NCBI GenBank assembly: GCA_902799465.1
Contig: CADCAS010000033.1
Coordinates: forward strand, 1 to 57,024
Source of the DNA: an uncultured Eubacteriales bacterium
GTDB taxonomy: Bacteria > Bacillota > Clostridia > Christensenellales > Aristaeellaceae
Direction: 5' to 3'
Length of the DNA: 57,024 bases
Translations under genes and position numbers: made by a program
Notes under the pieces: generated by a model
Told to the model about the DNA's origin: nothing
The model's database searches: none
Seen by the model: the letters and a program-made list of their open reading frames with translations, nothing else
Shown: in pieces, positions 25,904 through 36,132 of the stretch
Layout: each line of letters begins with the position of its first letter
Position numbering within the stretch: position 1 is the stretch's first letter

Positions 25904-26455
25904 ATGGAAATCAATGCGATCAGGACCGCGCGGCTGGTCCTCAGGCCCATCGGGCCGGAATACCTGGAGACGACGCTGGCCTACGCCGGGGACCCGGTCA
26001 ACACGCGGCTGATGATGTTCATGCCGCTGATGAGCCGGGAGGAGGTGCTCCAATACCTGGAGAACTTCCAAAAGGAGTGGGCCAAACCCCGCCCCGACGC
26101 CTGCGAATTCGCCATACTGCTGGATGGACAGCACATCGGCGAGGTGGGCGTGGACTACTACGGCGACCCCGATCTGGCCGAGCTGGGCTGGGTGATCCAT
26201 CCCGCCCATCAGGGCCGGGGCTACGTCACCGAGGCCGCCCGGGCGGTGATGGAATTCGCCGTCCAACGCCTGGGCGCGACCCAATTCGTCGCCCATTGCG
26301 ACGCCGAAAACGCCGCCAGCCAGGCCGTCATGCGCAAGCTGGGCATGACCCTCGCGGACGACACCGGCACCCGAAAGAACCGCGGCAGCGACGAGCTGCG
26401 GCGCGAACTGACCTACACAAAGACGGCGGAGGGATTTGAAATGGAGAATGGATAA
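25904..26455 (+). CDS. GNAT-family N-acetyltransferase (RimJ/RimL type)
   Basis: 183 residues. Acetyl-CoA-dependent transferase fold: INAIRTARLVLRPIGPEYLE, GEVGVDYYGDPDLAELGWVIHPAHQGRGYVTEAARAVMEFA (Q/R-G-x-G-x acetyl-CoA motif) and FVAHCDAENAASQAVMRKLGM. The acceptor is unknown; RimJ/L relatives modify ribosomal-protein N-termini or small molecules. ATG 25904 is used because earlier in-frame codons precede the promoter. No Shine-Dalgarno is present. The last residues (EMENG, stop) are encoded by the heptad repeat that begins here. It sits between argG and argH without an evident link to arginine. Confidence 0.85.
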   Translation: MEINAIRTARLVLRPIGPEYLETTLAYAGDPVNTRLMMFMPLMSREEVLQYLENFQKEWAKPRPDACEFAILLDGQHIGEVGVDYYGDPDLAELGWVIHPAHQGRGYVTEAARAVMEFAVQRLGATQFVAHCDAENAASQAVMRKLGMTLADDTGTRKNRGSDELRRELTYTKTAEGFEMENG

Positions 26456-26774
26456 TGGAGAATGGAAAATGATGGTGCAAATCCTTCGGATTTGATAACT
26501 GTTCAGTCGCGGACTCCTTCCGACCCGCTTCGCGGGCCACCTCCCTCAAAGAGGGAGGCTTTTGGGCTCCTGTGCAGGCTCCCTCTCCGAGGGAGCTGTC
26601 AGCCGCAGGCTGACTGAGGGAGTCGTCCCTGGGTGACTGAATAGGTACCGGATTTGTCTGATTAAACGCGATAAGAAGCGTTGTTGCGCTGACTCACGCG
26701 ATATTCATCAAAGAAATCCGCAAGGATTTCCACAGACATTTTCCATTCTCCATTCTCCATTTTCAATTCTCTTC
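26438..26774. repeat. Heptad inverted element interrupted by a MITE
   Basis: Left arm is ATGGAGA/TGGATAA/TGGAAAA units. Right arm is CCATTCT units (26743-26772). The left AAATCCTTCGGATTTG core motif is split by the MITE at 26495-26648. The right motif AAATCCGCAAGGATTT near 26726 is intact. The left arm supplies the end of the GNAT gene; the right arm ends near the argH leader. Confidence 0.8.
26495..26648. mobile_element. MITE-like element, interior type 2 (inverted), one 36-bp unit
   Basis: Ends ATAACTGTTCAGTCG (left) and GACTGAATAGGTAC (right), with exact 8-bp target duplication CGGATTTG at 26487-26494 and 26649-26656. The interior is the reverse complement of the type 2 copies at 16704 and 49933, but with a single CTCCCTCAGTCAGCC unit. 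Confidence 0.88.
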
Positions 26775-26803
26775 CCGTCTGCTGAAGAGAAGGAGACTAT
26801 ACC

Positions 26804-28174
26804 ATGAAGCTATGGGCGGGCCGCACGGGCGGCGACGTGGACGAGCGCTTGAGCGCCATCAACAATTCCATCGGGTTTGACAGCCGGATGTACCGGGAGG
26901 ACATCACCGGCTCCATGGCCCACGCGCGGATGCTGGGCCGGGTGGGCGTGATCACCGAGGCGGAGGCGGCGCAGATCGTGGACGGCCTGAAGGGCATCCT
27001 GGACGACATCGACGCCGGGACGCTGGACATCGACATGACCTGCGAGGACATCCACACCTTCGTGGAGGCCACGCTGACCCAGCGCATCGGCACGGCGGGC
27101 AAGAAGCTCCACACCGCCCGCAGCCGCAACGACCAGGTGGCGCTGGACATTCGCATGTACCTGTCGGCGCAGATCGACCGGCTGATCGGGCTGGCCAAGG
27201 CGCTGGTGCGCGCGCTGTGCGACGTGGCGGAGGCCCACACCGAGACGGTGATGCCGGGCTACACCCACCTCCAGCGGGCGCAGCCGGTGACGCTGGGCCA
27301 CTACCTGATGGCCTACGCCCAGATGCTGCTTCGGGACATCGACCGCCTGACGGACTGCAAGCGCCGCACGCTGGTGCTGCCCCTGGGCAGCGGCGCGCTG
27401 GCGGGCACCACCTACCCGCTCGACCGCGGCTATGTGGCCGAGCAGCTGGGCTTCAACGGCATCTCCATGAACAGCCTGGACGGCGTGTCTGACCGGGACT
27501 TCGCCCTGGAGCTGCTTTCGGACCTGTCCATACTGATGACCCACCTCTCCCGCTTCAGCGAGGAGATCTGCCTGTGGTGCAGCTGGGAATTCAAGTTCGT
27601 GACGCTGGCGGACAACTTCTCCACCGGCTCCAGCATCATGCCCCAGAAGAAGAACCCCGACATCACCGAGCTGGTGCGGGGCAAGACCGGGCGCGTCTAC
27701 GGCGACCTTATGACCCTGCTCACCGCCATGAAGGCCCTGCCCCTGGCCTACAACAAGGACATGCAGGAGGACAAGGAAGCCCTGTTCGACGCCATCGACA
27801 CCGCCGATCTGAGCCTGTCGGTGCTGGAGCCCATGCTGCGCACCGCCACCTTCCACCCCGACAACATGCGCAAGGCCGCCGCCGCGGGCTTCATCAACGC
27901 CACCGACTGCGCCGACTATATGGTCCGCAAGGGCGTCCCCTTCCGCGACGCCTACGGCATCGTCGGGCGGCTGGTGCGCCACTGCATCGAAAACGGCAGA
28001 ACCCTGGAGAACCTCACCCTCGAGGAGTACCGGGAGTTCTCCCCCGTCTTCGACGCGGACGTCTACCCCGCCATCGACCTCCTCGCCTGCGTCTCGCTCC
28101 GCGACATCCCCGGCGGCCCCGCGCCGGGAAGGGTGCGGGAGACGATAGAGGCGACGCGCAATGCCATCGGGTGA
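26804..28174 (+). CDS. argH: Argininosuccinate lyase
   Basis: Splits argininosuccinate to arginine and fumarate, the last arginine step. 456 residues: LWAGRTGGDVDERLSAINNSIGFD at the N-terminus, CEDIHTFVEATLTQRIG, HTARSRNDQVALD, and the fumarase-superfamily signature SSIMPQKKNP containing the mobile catalytic Ser loop. GAAGGAGAC precedes the ATG. It has its own leader after the heptad/MITE block and ends at a bidirectional terminator. Confidence 0.97.
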   Translation: MKLWAGRTGGDVDERLSAINNSIGFDSRMYREDITGSMAHARMLGRVGVITEAEAAQIVDGLKGILDDIDAGTLDIDMTCEDIHTFVEATLTQRIGTAGKKLHTARSRNDQVALDIRMYLSAQIDRLIGLAKALVRALCDVAEAHTETVMPGYTHLQRAQPVTLGHYLMAYAQMLLRDIDRLTDCKRRTLVLPLGSGALAGTTYPLDRGYVAEQLGFNGISMNSLDGVSDRDFALELLSDLSILMTHLSRFSEEICLWCSWEFKFVTLADNFSTGSSIMPQKKNPDITELVRGKTGRVYGDLMTLLTAMKALPLAYNKDMQEDKEALFDAIDTADLSLSVLEPMLRTATFHPDNMRKAAAAGFINATDCADYMVRKGVPFRDAYGIVGRLVRHCIENGRTLENLTLEEYREFSPVFDADVYPAIDLLACVSLRDIPGGPAPGRVRETIEATRNAIG

Positions 28175-28183
28175 TGGTGCGCA

Positions 28184-28222
28184 TAAAGCCCCGCTGCGCT
28201 GCACAGCGCGGCGGGGCTTGTC
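28184..28222. terminator. Bidirectional terminator, argH / second sugar ABC operon
   Basis: AAGCCCCGC-TGCGCTG ... CAGCGCG-GCGGGGCTT stem between two convergent genes. T-runs are short on both sides. Confidence 0.75.
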
Positions 28223-28233
28223 TGTCCTGCAAA

Positions 28234-29532
28234 TCACTTGCTGGACTGGGAGGCCTTTCTGCGGATCACGTCGATGATGACGGCCACGACGATGATGAGG
28301 CCCTTGACCATCTTCTGGGGGCCCTGGGCGACGCCCAGCAGGTTGAGGCCGTTGGCGATGATGCCGATGATGAGGATGCCGATGAGGGTGCCGATCATGG
28401 AGCCCTCGCCGCCGGACATGGAGGTACCGCCGATGACGACGGCGGCGATGGCGTCCATCTCCTGGCCGTCGGCGTTGGTGGGCACAGCGGAGTCGAGGCG
28501 GGAGGACAGCAGCAGCGCCGCCACGCCGCAGCACAGGCCGCTGACCACGTAGACGAAGCACTTGACCTTCTTCAGGTTGATGCCCGACAGCCTCGCGCAG
28601 CTCTCATTGCCGCCCACGGCATAGGTGAAGCGGCCCACGCGGGTGTACTTCAGGATGTACCAGCCCAGCAGGATGACCGCAAGCATGATCAGCGTGGACC
28701 ACAGCGGGATGCCCGCCACGCGCCCGGACACCGCGGTGAAGCCCTTCGGGAAGGTGTAGATGGGCTGACCGGCGGTGACGGTGTAGGCCGCGCCGCGCAC
28801 GATGGACATGGTGCCCAGGGTGGCGATGAAGGGCGGCAGGTCCAGGAAGGAGATCAGCATGCCGTTGACCAGGCCCACGATGCCCGAGAAGGCGATGCAC
28901 ACCACGATGGTCACGAACACCGGCACGTGGTAGTTCTTCATCAGTATGCCCATCAGCAGGCCGGACAGGGCGATGTTGGAGCCGACGGACAGGTCGATGC
29001 CGCCGGAGATGATGACGAAGGTCATGCCCACGGCCACCACGAAGTTGATGGAGATCTGCTGGAACACGTTGAGGAAGTTGGAGGAGGTCAGGAACACCGG
29101 GGACGCGATGGCCAGATCCAGGCACAGCGCCACCAGCGCGATGACGATGCCCAGCACGTTGTTGGAGGAGCTGAGCTTCTTCTCGCCGCCGGTCTTTTTC
29201 CTGCCCTTGCGCATGCCGTAGAGCAGCCCGCCCGCGCCGATGATGATCAGGTCGATAGCGCCCACCCACAGCATGCGGGAGACGCCGTTGACGCCGATGA
29301 CGAAGTTGTCCATGGCGGTGAGCTCCACCTCGTCGGGGACCTCCACCTCGTCCGGGTTGATGCCCAGCACGTCCGCCGCCTGGATCTGGGCCAGCGCCTT
29401 CTTGCGGGCCGCCTGCTGGGCCTCCACCTCCGCCACGTGGCCGCGCCGGGACCCGGCAAACAGGTTCACCGCTCCCAGCGCGATGCCCACCACCAGGCAC
29501 AGGATGAATATGAGCTTGATGTTCTTTTTCAT
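28234..29532 (-). CDS. Sugar ABC transporter permease (MglC type) with N-terminal extension
   Basis: 432 residues, versus about 320-340 for typical RbsC/MglC. The C-terminal two-thirds has the family pattern TFVIISGGIDLSVGSNIALSG, YAVGGNESCARLSGINLKKVK and VVIGGTSMSGGEGSMIGTLIGI. The first roughly 150 residues add a transmembrane helix, a charged Glu/Ala/Arg segment (VEAQQAARKKALAQIQAADVLGINPDEVEV), and another helix. Elongated permeases of this kind occur among MglC relatives. It follows the ATPase gene by 24 bases and ends the operon. Confidence 0.92.
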   Translation of the reverse strand: MKKNIKLIFILCLVVGIALGAVNLFAGSRRGHVAEVEAQQAARKKALAQIQAADVLGINPDEVEVPDEVELTAMDNFVIGVNGVSRMLWVGAIDLIIIGAGGLLYGMRKGRKKTGGEKKLSSSNNVLGIVIALVALCLDLAIASPVFLTSSNFLNVFQQISINFVVAVGMTFVIISGGIDLSVGSNIALSGLLMGILMKNYHVPVFVTIVVCIAFSGIVGLVNGMLISFLDLPPFIATLGTMSIVRGAAYTVTAGQPIYTFPKGFTAVSGRVAGIPLWSTLIMLAVILLGWYILKYTRVGRFTYAVGGNESCARLSGINLKKVKCFVYVVSGLCCGVAALLLSSRLDSAVPTNADGQEMDAIAAVVIGGTSMSGGEGSMIGTLIGILIIGIIANGLNLLGVAQGPQKMVKGLIIVVAVIIDVIRRKASQSSK

Positions 29533-29556
29533 ATCATATACCTTCTTTTCATGGGC

Positions 29557-31059
29557 TCACGCCGTATGTTTGTCGCCGCCGGTGGCGTAGTAGAGTATCT
29601 TTTCCTGGGTGAGGGTGCCGTCGTTGTCGAACACGCCGGTGATTTCGCCCTGATGCATGACGGCCACCCGGTCGGACATGCCCAGCACCTCGGGCAGCTC
29701 CGAGGAGATCATGATGACGGCCACGCCCTGGCGGATCAGGTCGTTGATGATGTTGTAGACCTCGATCTTCGCGCCGACGTCGATGCCGCGGGTGGGCTCG
29801 TCGAATATGATGACCTTGGAGTCCGACAGCAGCCACTTGGCCAGCACCACCTTCTGCTGGTTGCCGCCGGAGAGGTTGCGCGCCAGCTGGAGCATGGAGG
29901 GCGTCTTGATGTTCAGCTTGCCGATGTACTCGTTGACGATGGACTTCTCCTGTCCCAGGTTCATGTGGACGGCTGAGCCCAGCTTGTCCAGCGTGGCCAG
30001 GGTCATGTTCTGGCTGATGGGCAGCGGCAGCACCAGGCCCTCGCCCTTGCGGTCCTCGGTGACGAAGCCGATGCCGGCCTTGATGGCGTCCAGGGGCTGG
30101 CGGATCTCCACCTTCTGGCCGTCGATGTAGATGTCGCCGGAATCCTTGGGGTCCATGCCGAAGATGGCCCGCGCCGTCTCCGTGCGCCCCGCGCCCACCA
30201 GGCCCGCGATGCCCAGTATCTCGCCGCCCCGGGCGGACAGCGACACGCCGTTGACCTGCTTGCCTGCGTGGATGTTCTCCACCCGCAGGCGCTCCTTCCC
30301 CGGCTCCAGATGGATCTTCGGGAACTTCTCCTTCAGCTCGCGGCCCACCATGTAGCGGATGATTTCGTCCAGGTTGGTGTCGGCCACGTTCATGGCGGTG
30401 ACGAACTGGCCGTCGCGCATGATGGTGGCCCGGTCGCAGATCTCCATGACCTCCTCCAGACGGTGGGAGATGTAGATCATCGAGACCCCGCGCGCCTTGA
30501 GCATGCGGATGGTGTTGAACAGCACGTCGATCTCGCGGTTGGTCAGCGGCGCGGTGGGCTCGTCCAGGATCAGCACCTTCGAGTTGATGGACAGCGCCTT
30601 GGCCACCTCCACCATCTGCTTGTGGGCCACGCCCAGATCCCGCACCAGCTGGTGGGCGTTCACGTCCACCCCCAGCTCGTCCAGCAGCCGCTGGGCCTCG
30701 TCGTACATCCGCTTCCAGTCCACCTGGAAGCGGTTCTTCATCAGCTGACGCCCCATGAAGATGTTCTCCGCCACCGTCAGCTGTTCGGTCAGGTTCAGCT
30801 CCTGATAGATGGTGGAGATGTTCAGCGCCTGGGCGTCCTGGGCGGAGTGGATCTCCACCTTTTTCCCGTCAAACAGGATCTCGCCCTCGTCCATGGTGTA
30901 AGCGCCGGAGAGGATCTTCATCAGCGTCGATTTGCCCGCGCCGTTCTCGCCCAGCAGCGCGTGGACCTCGCCCTTGCGCACCGACAGGTTCACGTGGTCC
31001 AGCGCCAGCACGCCCGGGAACCGCTTCACGATCCCCCGCATCTCGAGAAATTCTGCCAC
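29557..31059 (-). CDS. Sugar ABC transporter ATP-binding protein (MglA type)
   Basis: 500 residues with two ABC domains. Walker A GENGAGKST (residues 37-45), Walker B VLILDEPTAPL, degenerate second P-loop GLVGAGRTE and second signature LSGGNQQKVVLAKW. It pairs with the permease downstream and the binding protein upstream. A 524-base gap with heptad and MITE repeats separates it from the binding-protein gene. The ribosome site AGGGGG precedes the start. Confidence 0.94.
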   Translation of the reverse strand: MAEFLEMRGIVKRFPGVLALDHVNLSVRKGEVHALLGENGAGKSTLMKILSGAYTMDEGEILFDGKKVEIHSAQDAQALNISTIYQELNLTEQLTVAENIFMGRQLMKNRFQVDWKRMYDEAQRLLDELGVDVNAHQLVRDLGVAHKQMVEVAKALSINSKVLILDEPTAPLTNREIDVLFNTIRMLKARGVSMIYISHRLEEVMEICDRATIMRDGQFVTAMNVADTNLDEIIRYMVGRELKEKFPKIHLEPGKERLRVENIHAGKQVNGVSLSARGGEILGIAGLVGAGRTETARAIFGMDPKDSGDIYIDGQKVEIRQPLDAIKAGIGFVTEDRKGEGLVLPLPISQNMTLATLDKLGSAVHMNLGQEKSIVNEYIGKLNIKTPSMLQLARNLSGGNQQKVVLAKWLLSDSKVIIFDEPTRGIDVGAKIEVYNIINDLIRQGVAVIMISSELPEVLGMSDRVAVMHQGEITGVFDNDGTLTQEKILYYATGGDKHTA

Positions 31060-31118
31060 GGGTTCACCCCCTTGTCGTGTTTCTTTGATTGAAGCTGTTC
31101 GGGCACGATACGGATTTT

Positions 31119-31467
31119 GTCAATTGGGAATGGGAAATTGGGAATGGGGAATGGATGTGGAAATCCTTCGGATTTCGTAACTGTTCAGTCCTGTGACAAA
31201 CAGAGACTTGGCAGGCTGCGGGGGACGACCTCTCAGTCAGCCTAACGGCTGACAGCTCCCCTGGAAGGGGAGCCAAGGCTGACTGACTGAGAGGTCGTTC
31301 CCCGTTGCCTCGGACAATCTCCACTTATCACAGCAGAACTGAACAGTTACCGGATTTCTTTAATTCAACGGGACAGCCCGTATAAACCCGCGTTCTCTTG
31401 TCAATCAGACAAATCCGCAAGGATTTGGTCCTTCATTCCCCATTCCCCATTTCCCATTCCCCATTTC
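31119..31467. repeat. Heptad inverted element interrupted by a MITE
   Basis: Left arm GGGAATG/GGAAATT units (31119-31152), right arm CCATTCC/CCATTTC units (31433-31467). The left core motif AAATCCTTCGGATTTC is split by the MITE at 31177-31350; AAATCCGCAAGGATTT at about 31409 is intact. It lies inside the second sugar ABC operon, between binding-protein and ATPase genes. Confidence 0.82.
31177..31350. mobile_element. MITE-like element, interior type 1 (intact)
   Basis: 174 bp with termini GTAACTGTTCAGTCCTG and CAGAACTGAACAGTTAC and exact 8-bp target duplication CGGATTTC (31169-31176, 31351-31358). The interior reads GACGACCTCTCAGTC ... GACTGAGAGGTCGTTCC, itself an inverted repeat. The same element occurs in opposite orientation at 49010-49202. 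Confidence 0.92.
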
Positions 31468-31541
31468 TCCGGTCAAACGCCCGAGGATCGCAGTATGAAC
31501 AGCTTCCTTTTTTTACAGCCGAATTTGTGTTTCACCGAAAT

Positions 31542-31566
31542 GCGGCGGCGCGTTCAGCGCCGCCGC
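31542..31566 (-). promoter_or_regulatory. Hairpin after the second binding-protein gene
   Basis: GCGGCGGCGC (31542-31551) pairs perfectly with GCGCCGCCGC (31557-31566). It lies 17 bases after the binding-protein stop with no T-run. As at 1774-1808, it may stabilise the receptor message relative to the rest of the operon (inference). Confidence 0.6.
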
Positions 31567-31583
31567 AAGGATATTGGGATGGA

Positions 31584-32498
31584 TTACAGGAACTGGTCCA
31601 CGTTGGTGGAGTCCACGACGGTGGTCTCGGCCTCGATGACCTTCTCATCGCGGGCAACGCCGTCGATGGCGTCGGCCAGGGCCTTGATGGCGTTGGCGCC
31701 GATGGCCACGGGGCCGCAGTCCAGGGTGCCGTCCAGCTCGCCGGCCTTCACGGCTTCCTTGGCGTTGGGGTTGCCGTCCAGACCCACGCAGATGATGTCG
31801 TCGCGGTTGAGCTGCTTGCAGGCCTGCACAGCGCCCAGCGCCATCTCATCGGACAGGCCGTAGATCACGTTGATCTCGGGATGCGCCTGGATCATATCCA
31901 TGGCGGCGTTCATGCCCTTCTCACGGACCCAGTCGCCGGGCTGGGTGGCCACGACGGTGATGCCGGGATAGGCTTCCGCGCACTTGTCCACGAAGCCGCC
32001 CATGCGCTGGGTGGTGTAGTCGGAGGGCAGGCCCTCGATGATGGCCACAACGGCTTCGCCGTTCATCTTCTCATTGACCCAGTCGGCGATCTTGGCGCCG
32101 CCGTTGTACTGGTTGTAGCCGGAATAGGCGTACACGTCCACGCCGTCGAGCTCGGTGATGGTGTTGAACATGACCACCGGGATGCCGGCCTCATTGGCCT
32201 TCTTGATGGCGGGGATCAGCGCGTCCAGGTTGATGCCGCAGACCGCGATGCCCTTGACGCCCTGGGTGATGAAGTCCTCCATCATGGAGGTCTGGGTGGC
32301 ATAGTCGTCCTCCGACGGCGGCGCGAGAACCTCTAATTCATAGCCAAGCGCCTCGGCAACGGGGGTCGCGCCCTCGATGCAGCTGGCATAGAAGGGGCTG
32401 GTCATGGCCGGGGGCAGGAAGCCCAGCTTCCCCTCCGCCATGGCGGCGCAGGACAGGAGCATCATCATGACGAGTACGATGGCAAGCACTTTCTTCAT
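31584..32498 (-). CDS. Sugar ABC transporter substrate-binding protein
   Basis: 304 residues. Signal peptide KKVLAIVLVMMMLLSCAAMA before E, closely like that of the first transporter. Type-1 binding fold: KLGFLPPAMTSPFYASCIEGATPVAEALGYELEVLAPP, IAVCGINLDALIPAIKKANEAGIPVVMFNT, VIYGLSDEMALGAVQACKQL, CVGLDGNPNAKEAVKAG. The ligand pocket differs clearly from the 820-1731 receptor, so a different pentose, hexose or related compound is likely. First gene of the minus-strand operon; AGGAGG precedes the ATG. Confidence 0.92.
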   Translation of the reverse strand: MKKVLAIVLVMMMLLSCAAMAEGKLGFLPPAMTSPFYASCIEGATPVAEALGYELEVLAPPSEDDYATQTSMMEDFITQGVKGIAVCGINLDALIPAIKKANEAGIPVVMFNTITELDGVDVYAYSGYNQYNGGAKIADWVNEKMNGEAVVAIIEGLPSDYTTQRMGGFVDKCAEAYPGITVVATQPGDWVREKGMNAAMDMIQAHPEINVIYGLSDEMALGAVQACKQLNRDDIICVGLDGNPNAKEAVKAGELDGTLDCGPVAIGANAIKALADAIDGVARDEKVIEAETTVVDSTNVDQFL

Positions 32499-32585
32499 AG
32501 TTCGTTCCTCCTTATTTTTTCACGCCCTCGCGGGACGCAAAATTCAACCTGACGTTTGCCAAACCGAAATTCTTTTATCACTTAT

Positions 32586-32614
32586 AGTATAAAATCCCTC
32601 GCCATTTTTGTCAA
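32586..32614 (-). promoter_or_regulatory. Promoter of the second sugar ABC operon
   Basis: Minus-strand TTGACA (32609-32614) and TATACT (32586-32591), 17-base spacer. Confidence 0.83.
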
Positions 32615-32650
32615 GATGAGATTTTTTCTGAAATTGGGTGTGTTTTTATT

Positions 32651-32836
32651 GGAAATATAGGGAAAAGGCAAAAGGGAAAAGGGAAAAGGAGGACGAGGGA
32701 ACAGGGAGCAGGCAACAGGGAACAGGAATAGCGGCTGCCGCGTACCCGGGCCATGCTATTCCGATATCCTGCGCCGCGTACCCGGTTCCTCGTTCCCCCG
32801 TTCCCCTTTTCCCTTTTCCCTATTCCCTGTTCCCTT
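32651..32836. repeat. Heptad inverted element (GGGAAAA type)
   Basis: Left arm GGGAAAA/GGCAAAA/GGGAACA units (32659-32728), right arm CCCTTTT/CCCTATT/CCCTGTT units (32800-32836). The short core has GCCGCGTACCCGG twice. It fills the gap between the operon promoter and the 414-residue protein gene end. Confidence 0.75.
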
Positions 32837-32839
32837 AAC

Positions 32840-34084
32840 TCACTCCATCCCCCGCCGCCGGGCCTCCGCATGGACGAAACGGGCCAGCTCTTTCGGGAGC
32901 GCGCCGGCGTTTTCCATGTCCAGCAGCAGCTCGATGAGCTCGTCGGGGGCGGCGCGCAGGGCCTCGGGGTCCTGGATCAGATCGAGTATGGACTCCGCCT
33001 CTTCCGCTTCCTCGTCGTCGTTCCCGCCGCCGAAGCGCTCGGCGAAGCCGCTGAGCATCTCGTCCATCAGCGGCACGCGCTCCTGCCGCAGCAGACCCAC
33101 ACCCAGCTGGGCGCACAGGGGCCTGAGCAGCGCCTCGGTGCGGTCGTCGGACACCATCAGCGCCCGGGGCAGCCCCGCCCGGGACGCCACGTCCAGGAAG
33201 ATCCCGCCCAGCGCGTCGGCCCAGTCCTCCGGGTCCGGGGCCAGGGAGATGGTGAGCACCTGGTCGTTGTCCACGTCCATCAGCGCCAGCGCCATCGGAA
33301 AGAAGGGCGGGCGGGTCAGGGCGTCGTAGGGCAGGTTGTCGCCCTCGTCGGAGATGGGCTGGATGTGGCGGAGGGTCCTGGCCGCCCAGGTCCCCTTGCC
33401 GCGATTGCGCCGCAGCCGGGCGCGGGTCATCTCGTCGGTCAGCGCCGCGGAGGGCCACGCCGCCGGGCCTGCCGCCGGCAGCGTCCAGCGCTCCCAGCGC
33501 CAGCCGCCGTCCTCCATGGCCAGCAGCGGGATGCTCACGCCGCCCTCAATGTCCACCGGGATGAAGCCCGCCGCGCCGGGCGCCAGCCGCGCCGCCTTCA
33601 GCCGCCGCGACACCTCCAGCGCCGCGTTCAGCCCATCCAGCAGCCGCTGCTGATCCTCCGCGTCCTCCAGATACCAGGCCACGTAGCCGGGACGGTAGCG
33701 CACAAAGTGGGGATACGCCTTGGGTCCCCGGGGCAGCAGCCCGTGCCGCCGGAAATAGTCCTCCGCCTCGGCCAGATCCCGCGTTGCCAGCTCGGACTTA
33801 TTGTCCATAAAGAGCATGGCGCAATCCTGGCTGTGCATGCGCTCCGAGGTCTCCAGCGCGCCCTCGCCGGGCCGACGCATAAGCAGCTGCCGCAGCGAGT
33901 CGAACCCCGCCGGGCCCGTGTACACCGCCAGCGCCGTCACCTCTCCCGCCATGCCCAGCACGCAGCAGCAGCTCACCTGCCCGTCCGCGTGCCGCACCGC
34001 GAACAGCTCCAGGTCCGTGAGCCGCCGCCACAGCTTTTCCCGCTTGTACGCCATCGCCGCGTCGAATAATGCCTCCGCTATCAC
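32840..34084 (-). CDS. Conserved protein of unknown function (414 aa)
   Basis: Soluble, no signal or membrane segment. The N-terminal half looks like a mixed alpha/beta domain (WRRLTDLELFAVRHADGQVSCCCVLGMAGEVTALAVYTG). The C-terminal half contains ALALMDVDNDQVLTISLAPDPEDWADALGGIFLDVASRAGLPRALMVSDDRTEALLRPLCAQLG, ending in a very acidic stretch. This resembles the DUF6930/DUF7309 type proteins of Clostridia, but the assignment is from memory of style, not a search. A neighbouring heptad element starts 3 bases past the stop. Confidence 0.65.
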   Translation of the reverse strand: MIAEALFDAAMAYKREKLWRRLTDLELFAVRHADGQVSCCCVLGMAGEVTALAVYTGPAGFDSLRQLLMRRPGEGALETSERMHSQDCAMLFMDNKSELATRDLAEAEDYFRRHGLLPRGPKAYPHFVRYRPGYVAWYLEDAEDQQRLLDGLNAALEVSRRLKAARLAPGAAGFIPVDIEGGVSIPLLAMEDGGWRWERWTLPAAGPAAWPSAALTDEMTRARLRRNRGKGTWAARTLRHIQPISDEGDNLPYDALTRPPFFPMALALMDVDNDQVLTISLAPDPEDWADALGGIFLDVASRAGLPRALMVSDDRTEALLRPLCAQLGVGLLRQERVPLMDEMLSGFAERFGGGNDDEEAEEAESILDLIQDPEALRAAPDELIELLLDMENAGALPKELARFVHAEARRRGME

Positions 34085-34193
34085 GTGACGCCCTCCTTCC
34101 GTATATCACAAGCATATCATCTTTATGCCGCCGTGGCAATACCCCGTGTCCTAAAAATTTACACCCATAATCCCCACAACCGCAAAAAAACAC

Positions 34194-34222
34194 TTGACAA
34201 ACCCCCGCGAAGAGCGTATAAT
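34194..34222 (+). promoter_or_regulatory. Promoter of tRNA-Pro
   Basis: TTGACA (34194-34199) and TATAAT (34217-34222), perfect consensus with 17-base spacer. Confidence 0.88.
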
Positions 34223-34259
34223 AACCTACGTTGTCGAGGCGAACCGCCGAGACGCATGA

Positions 34260-34336
34260 CTGGGTGTAGCGCAGTTTGGTAGCGTGCTTGAATGGGGTTC
34301 AAGAGGCCGAGAGTTCAAATCTCTCCACCCAGACCA
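34260..34336 (+). tRNA. tRNA-Pro (anticodon GGG)
   Basis: Folds as a cloverleaf: acceptor CTGGGTG/CACCCAG, D arm GCGC..GCGT, anticodon stem CTTGA/TCAAG with loop ATGGGGT (anticodon GGG, reading CCC/CCU), T stem GAGAG/CTCTC with TTCAAAT loop, discriminator A, and encoded CCA. 77 nt, single gene with its own promoter and terminator. Confidence 0.93.
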
Positions 34337-34341
34337 AGGGA

Positions 34342-34373
34342 AACCTGAGAATTTCGGTTCTCAGGTTTTTTCT
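34342..34373 (+). terminator. Terminator of tRNA-Pro
   Basis: AACCTGAGA pairs with TCTCAGGTT around an 8-base loop, then TTTTC. Confidence 0.9.
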
Positions 34374-34461
34374 TTGTCCTGCCGCGCCTGCGGCATGGCT
34401 GAGCCTGCACGGAATCCGGCTTTATATGGAAATGATTTCACATCTGTACGTCCCTTTATAA

Positions 34462-36012
<1,551 letters not shown>

Positions 36013-36020
36013 CCTCAATA

Positions 36021-36046
36021 CCGCCGAAGCGATTCGGCGGTTTTTT
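36021..36046 (+). terminator. Terminator of guaB
   Basis: CCGCCGAA pairs with TTCGGCGG around GCGA, followed by TTTTTT. Confidence 0.93.
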
Positions 36047-36080
36047 GCATGGGGGCGTCCCTTCGCGGCGCAGAAAAATA

Positions 36081-36109
36081 TTGATGTTCCGAAAAGCCTG
36101 TGTTATAAT
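36081..36109 (+). promoter_or_regulatory. Promoter of the Rpn-like gene
   Basis: TTGATG (36081-36086) and TATAAT (36104-36109), 17-base spacer. Confidence 0.75.
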
Positions 36110-36132
36110 AAGGATGAGGAGGGGATTTGGCC

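Noticed and set aside
36127-36132. TTG start for the Rpn-like gene
   Set aside because: The GAGGAGGGG site lies 8 bases before ATG 36133 but too close to the TTG.
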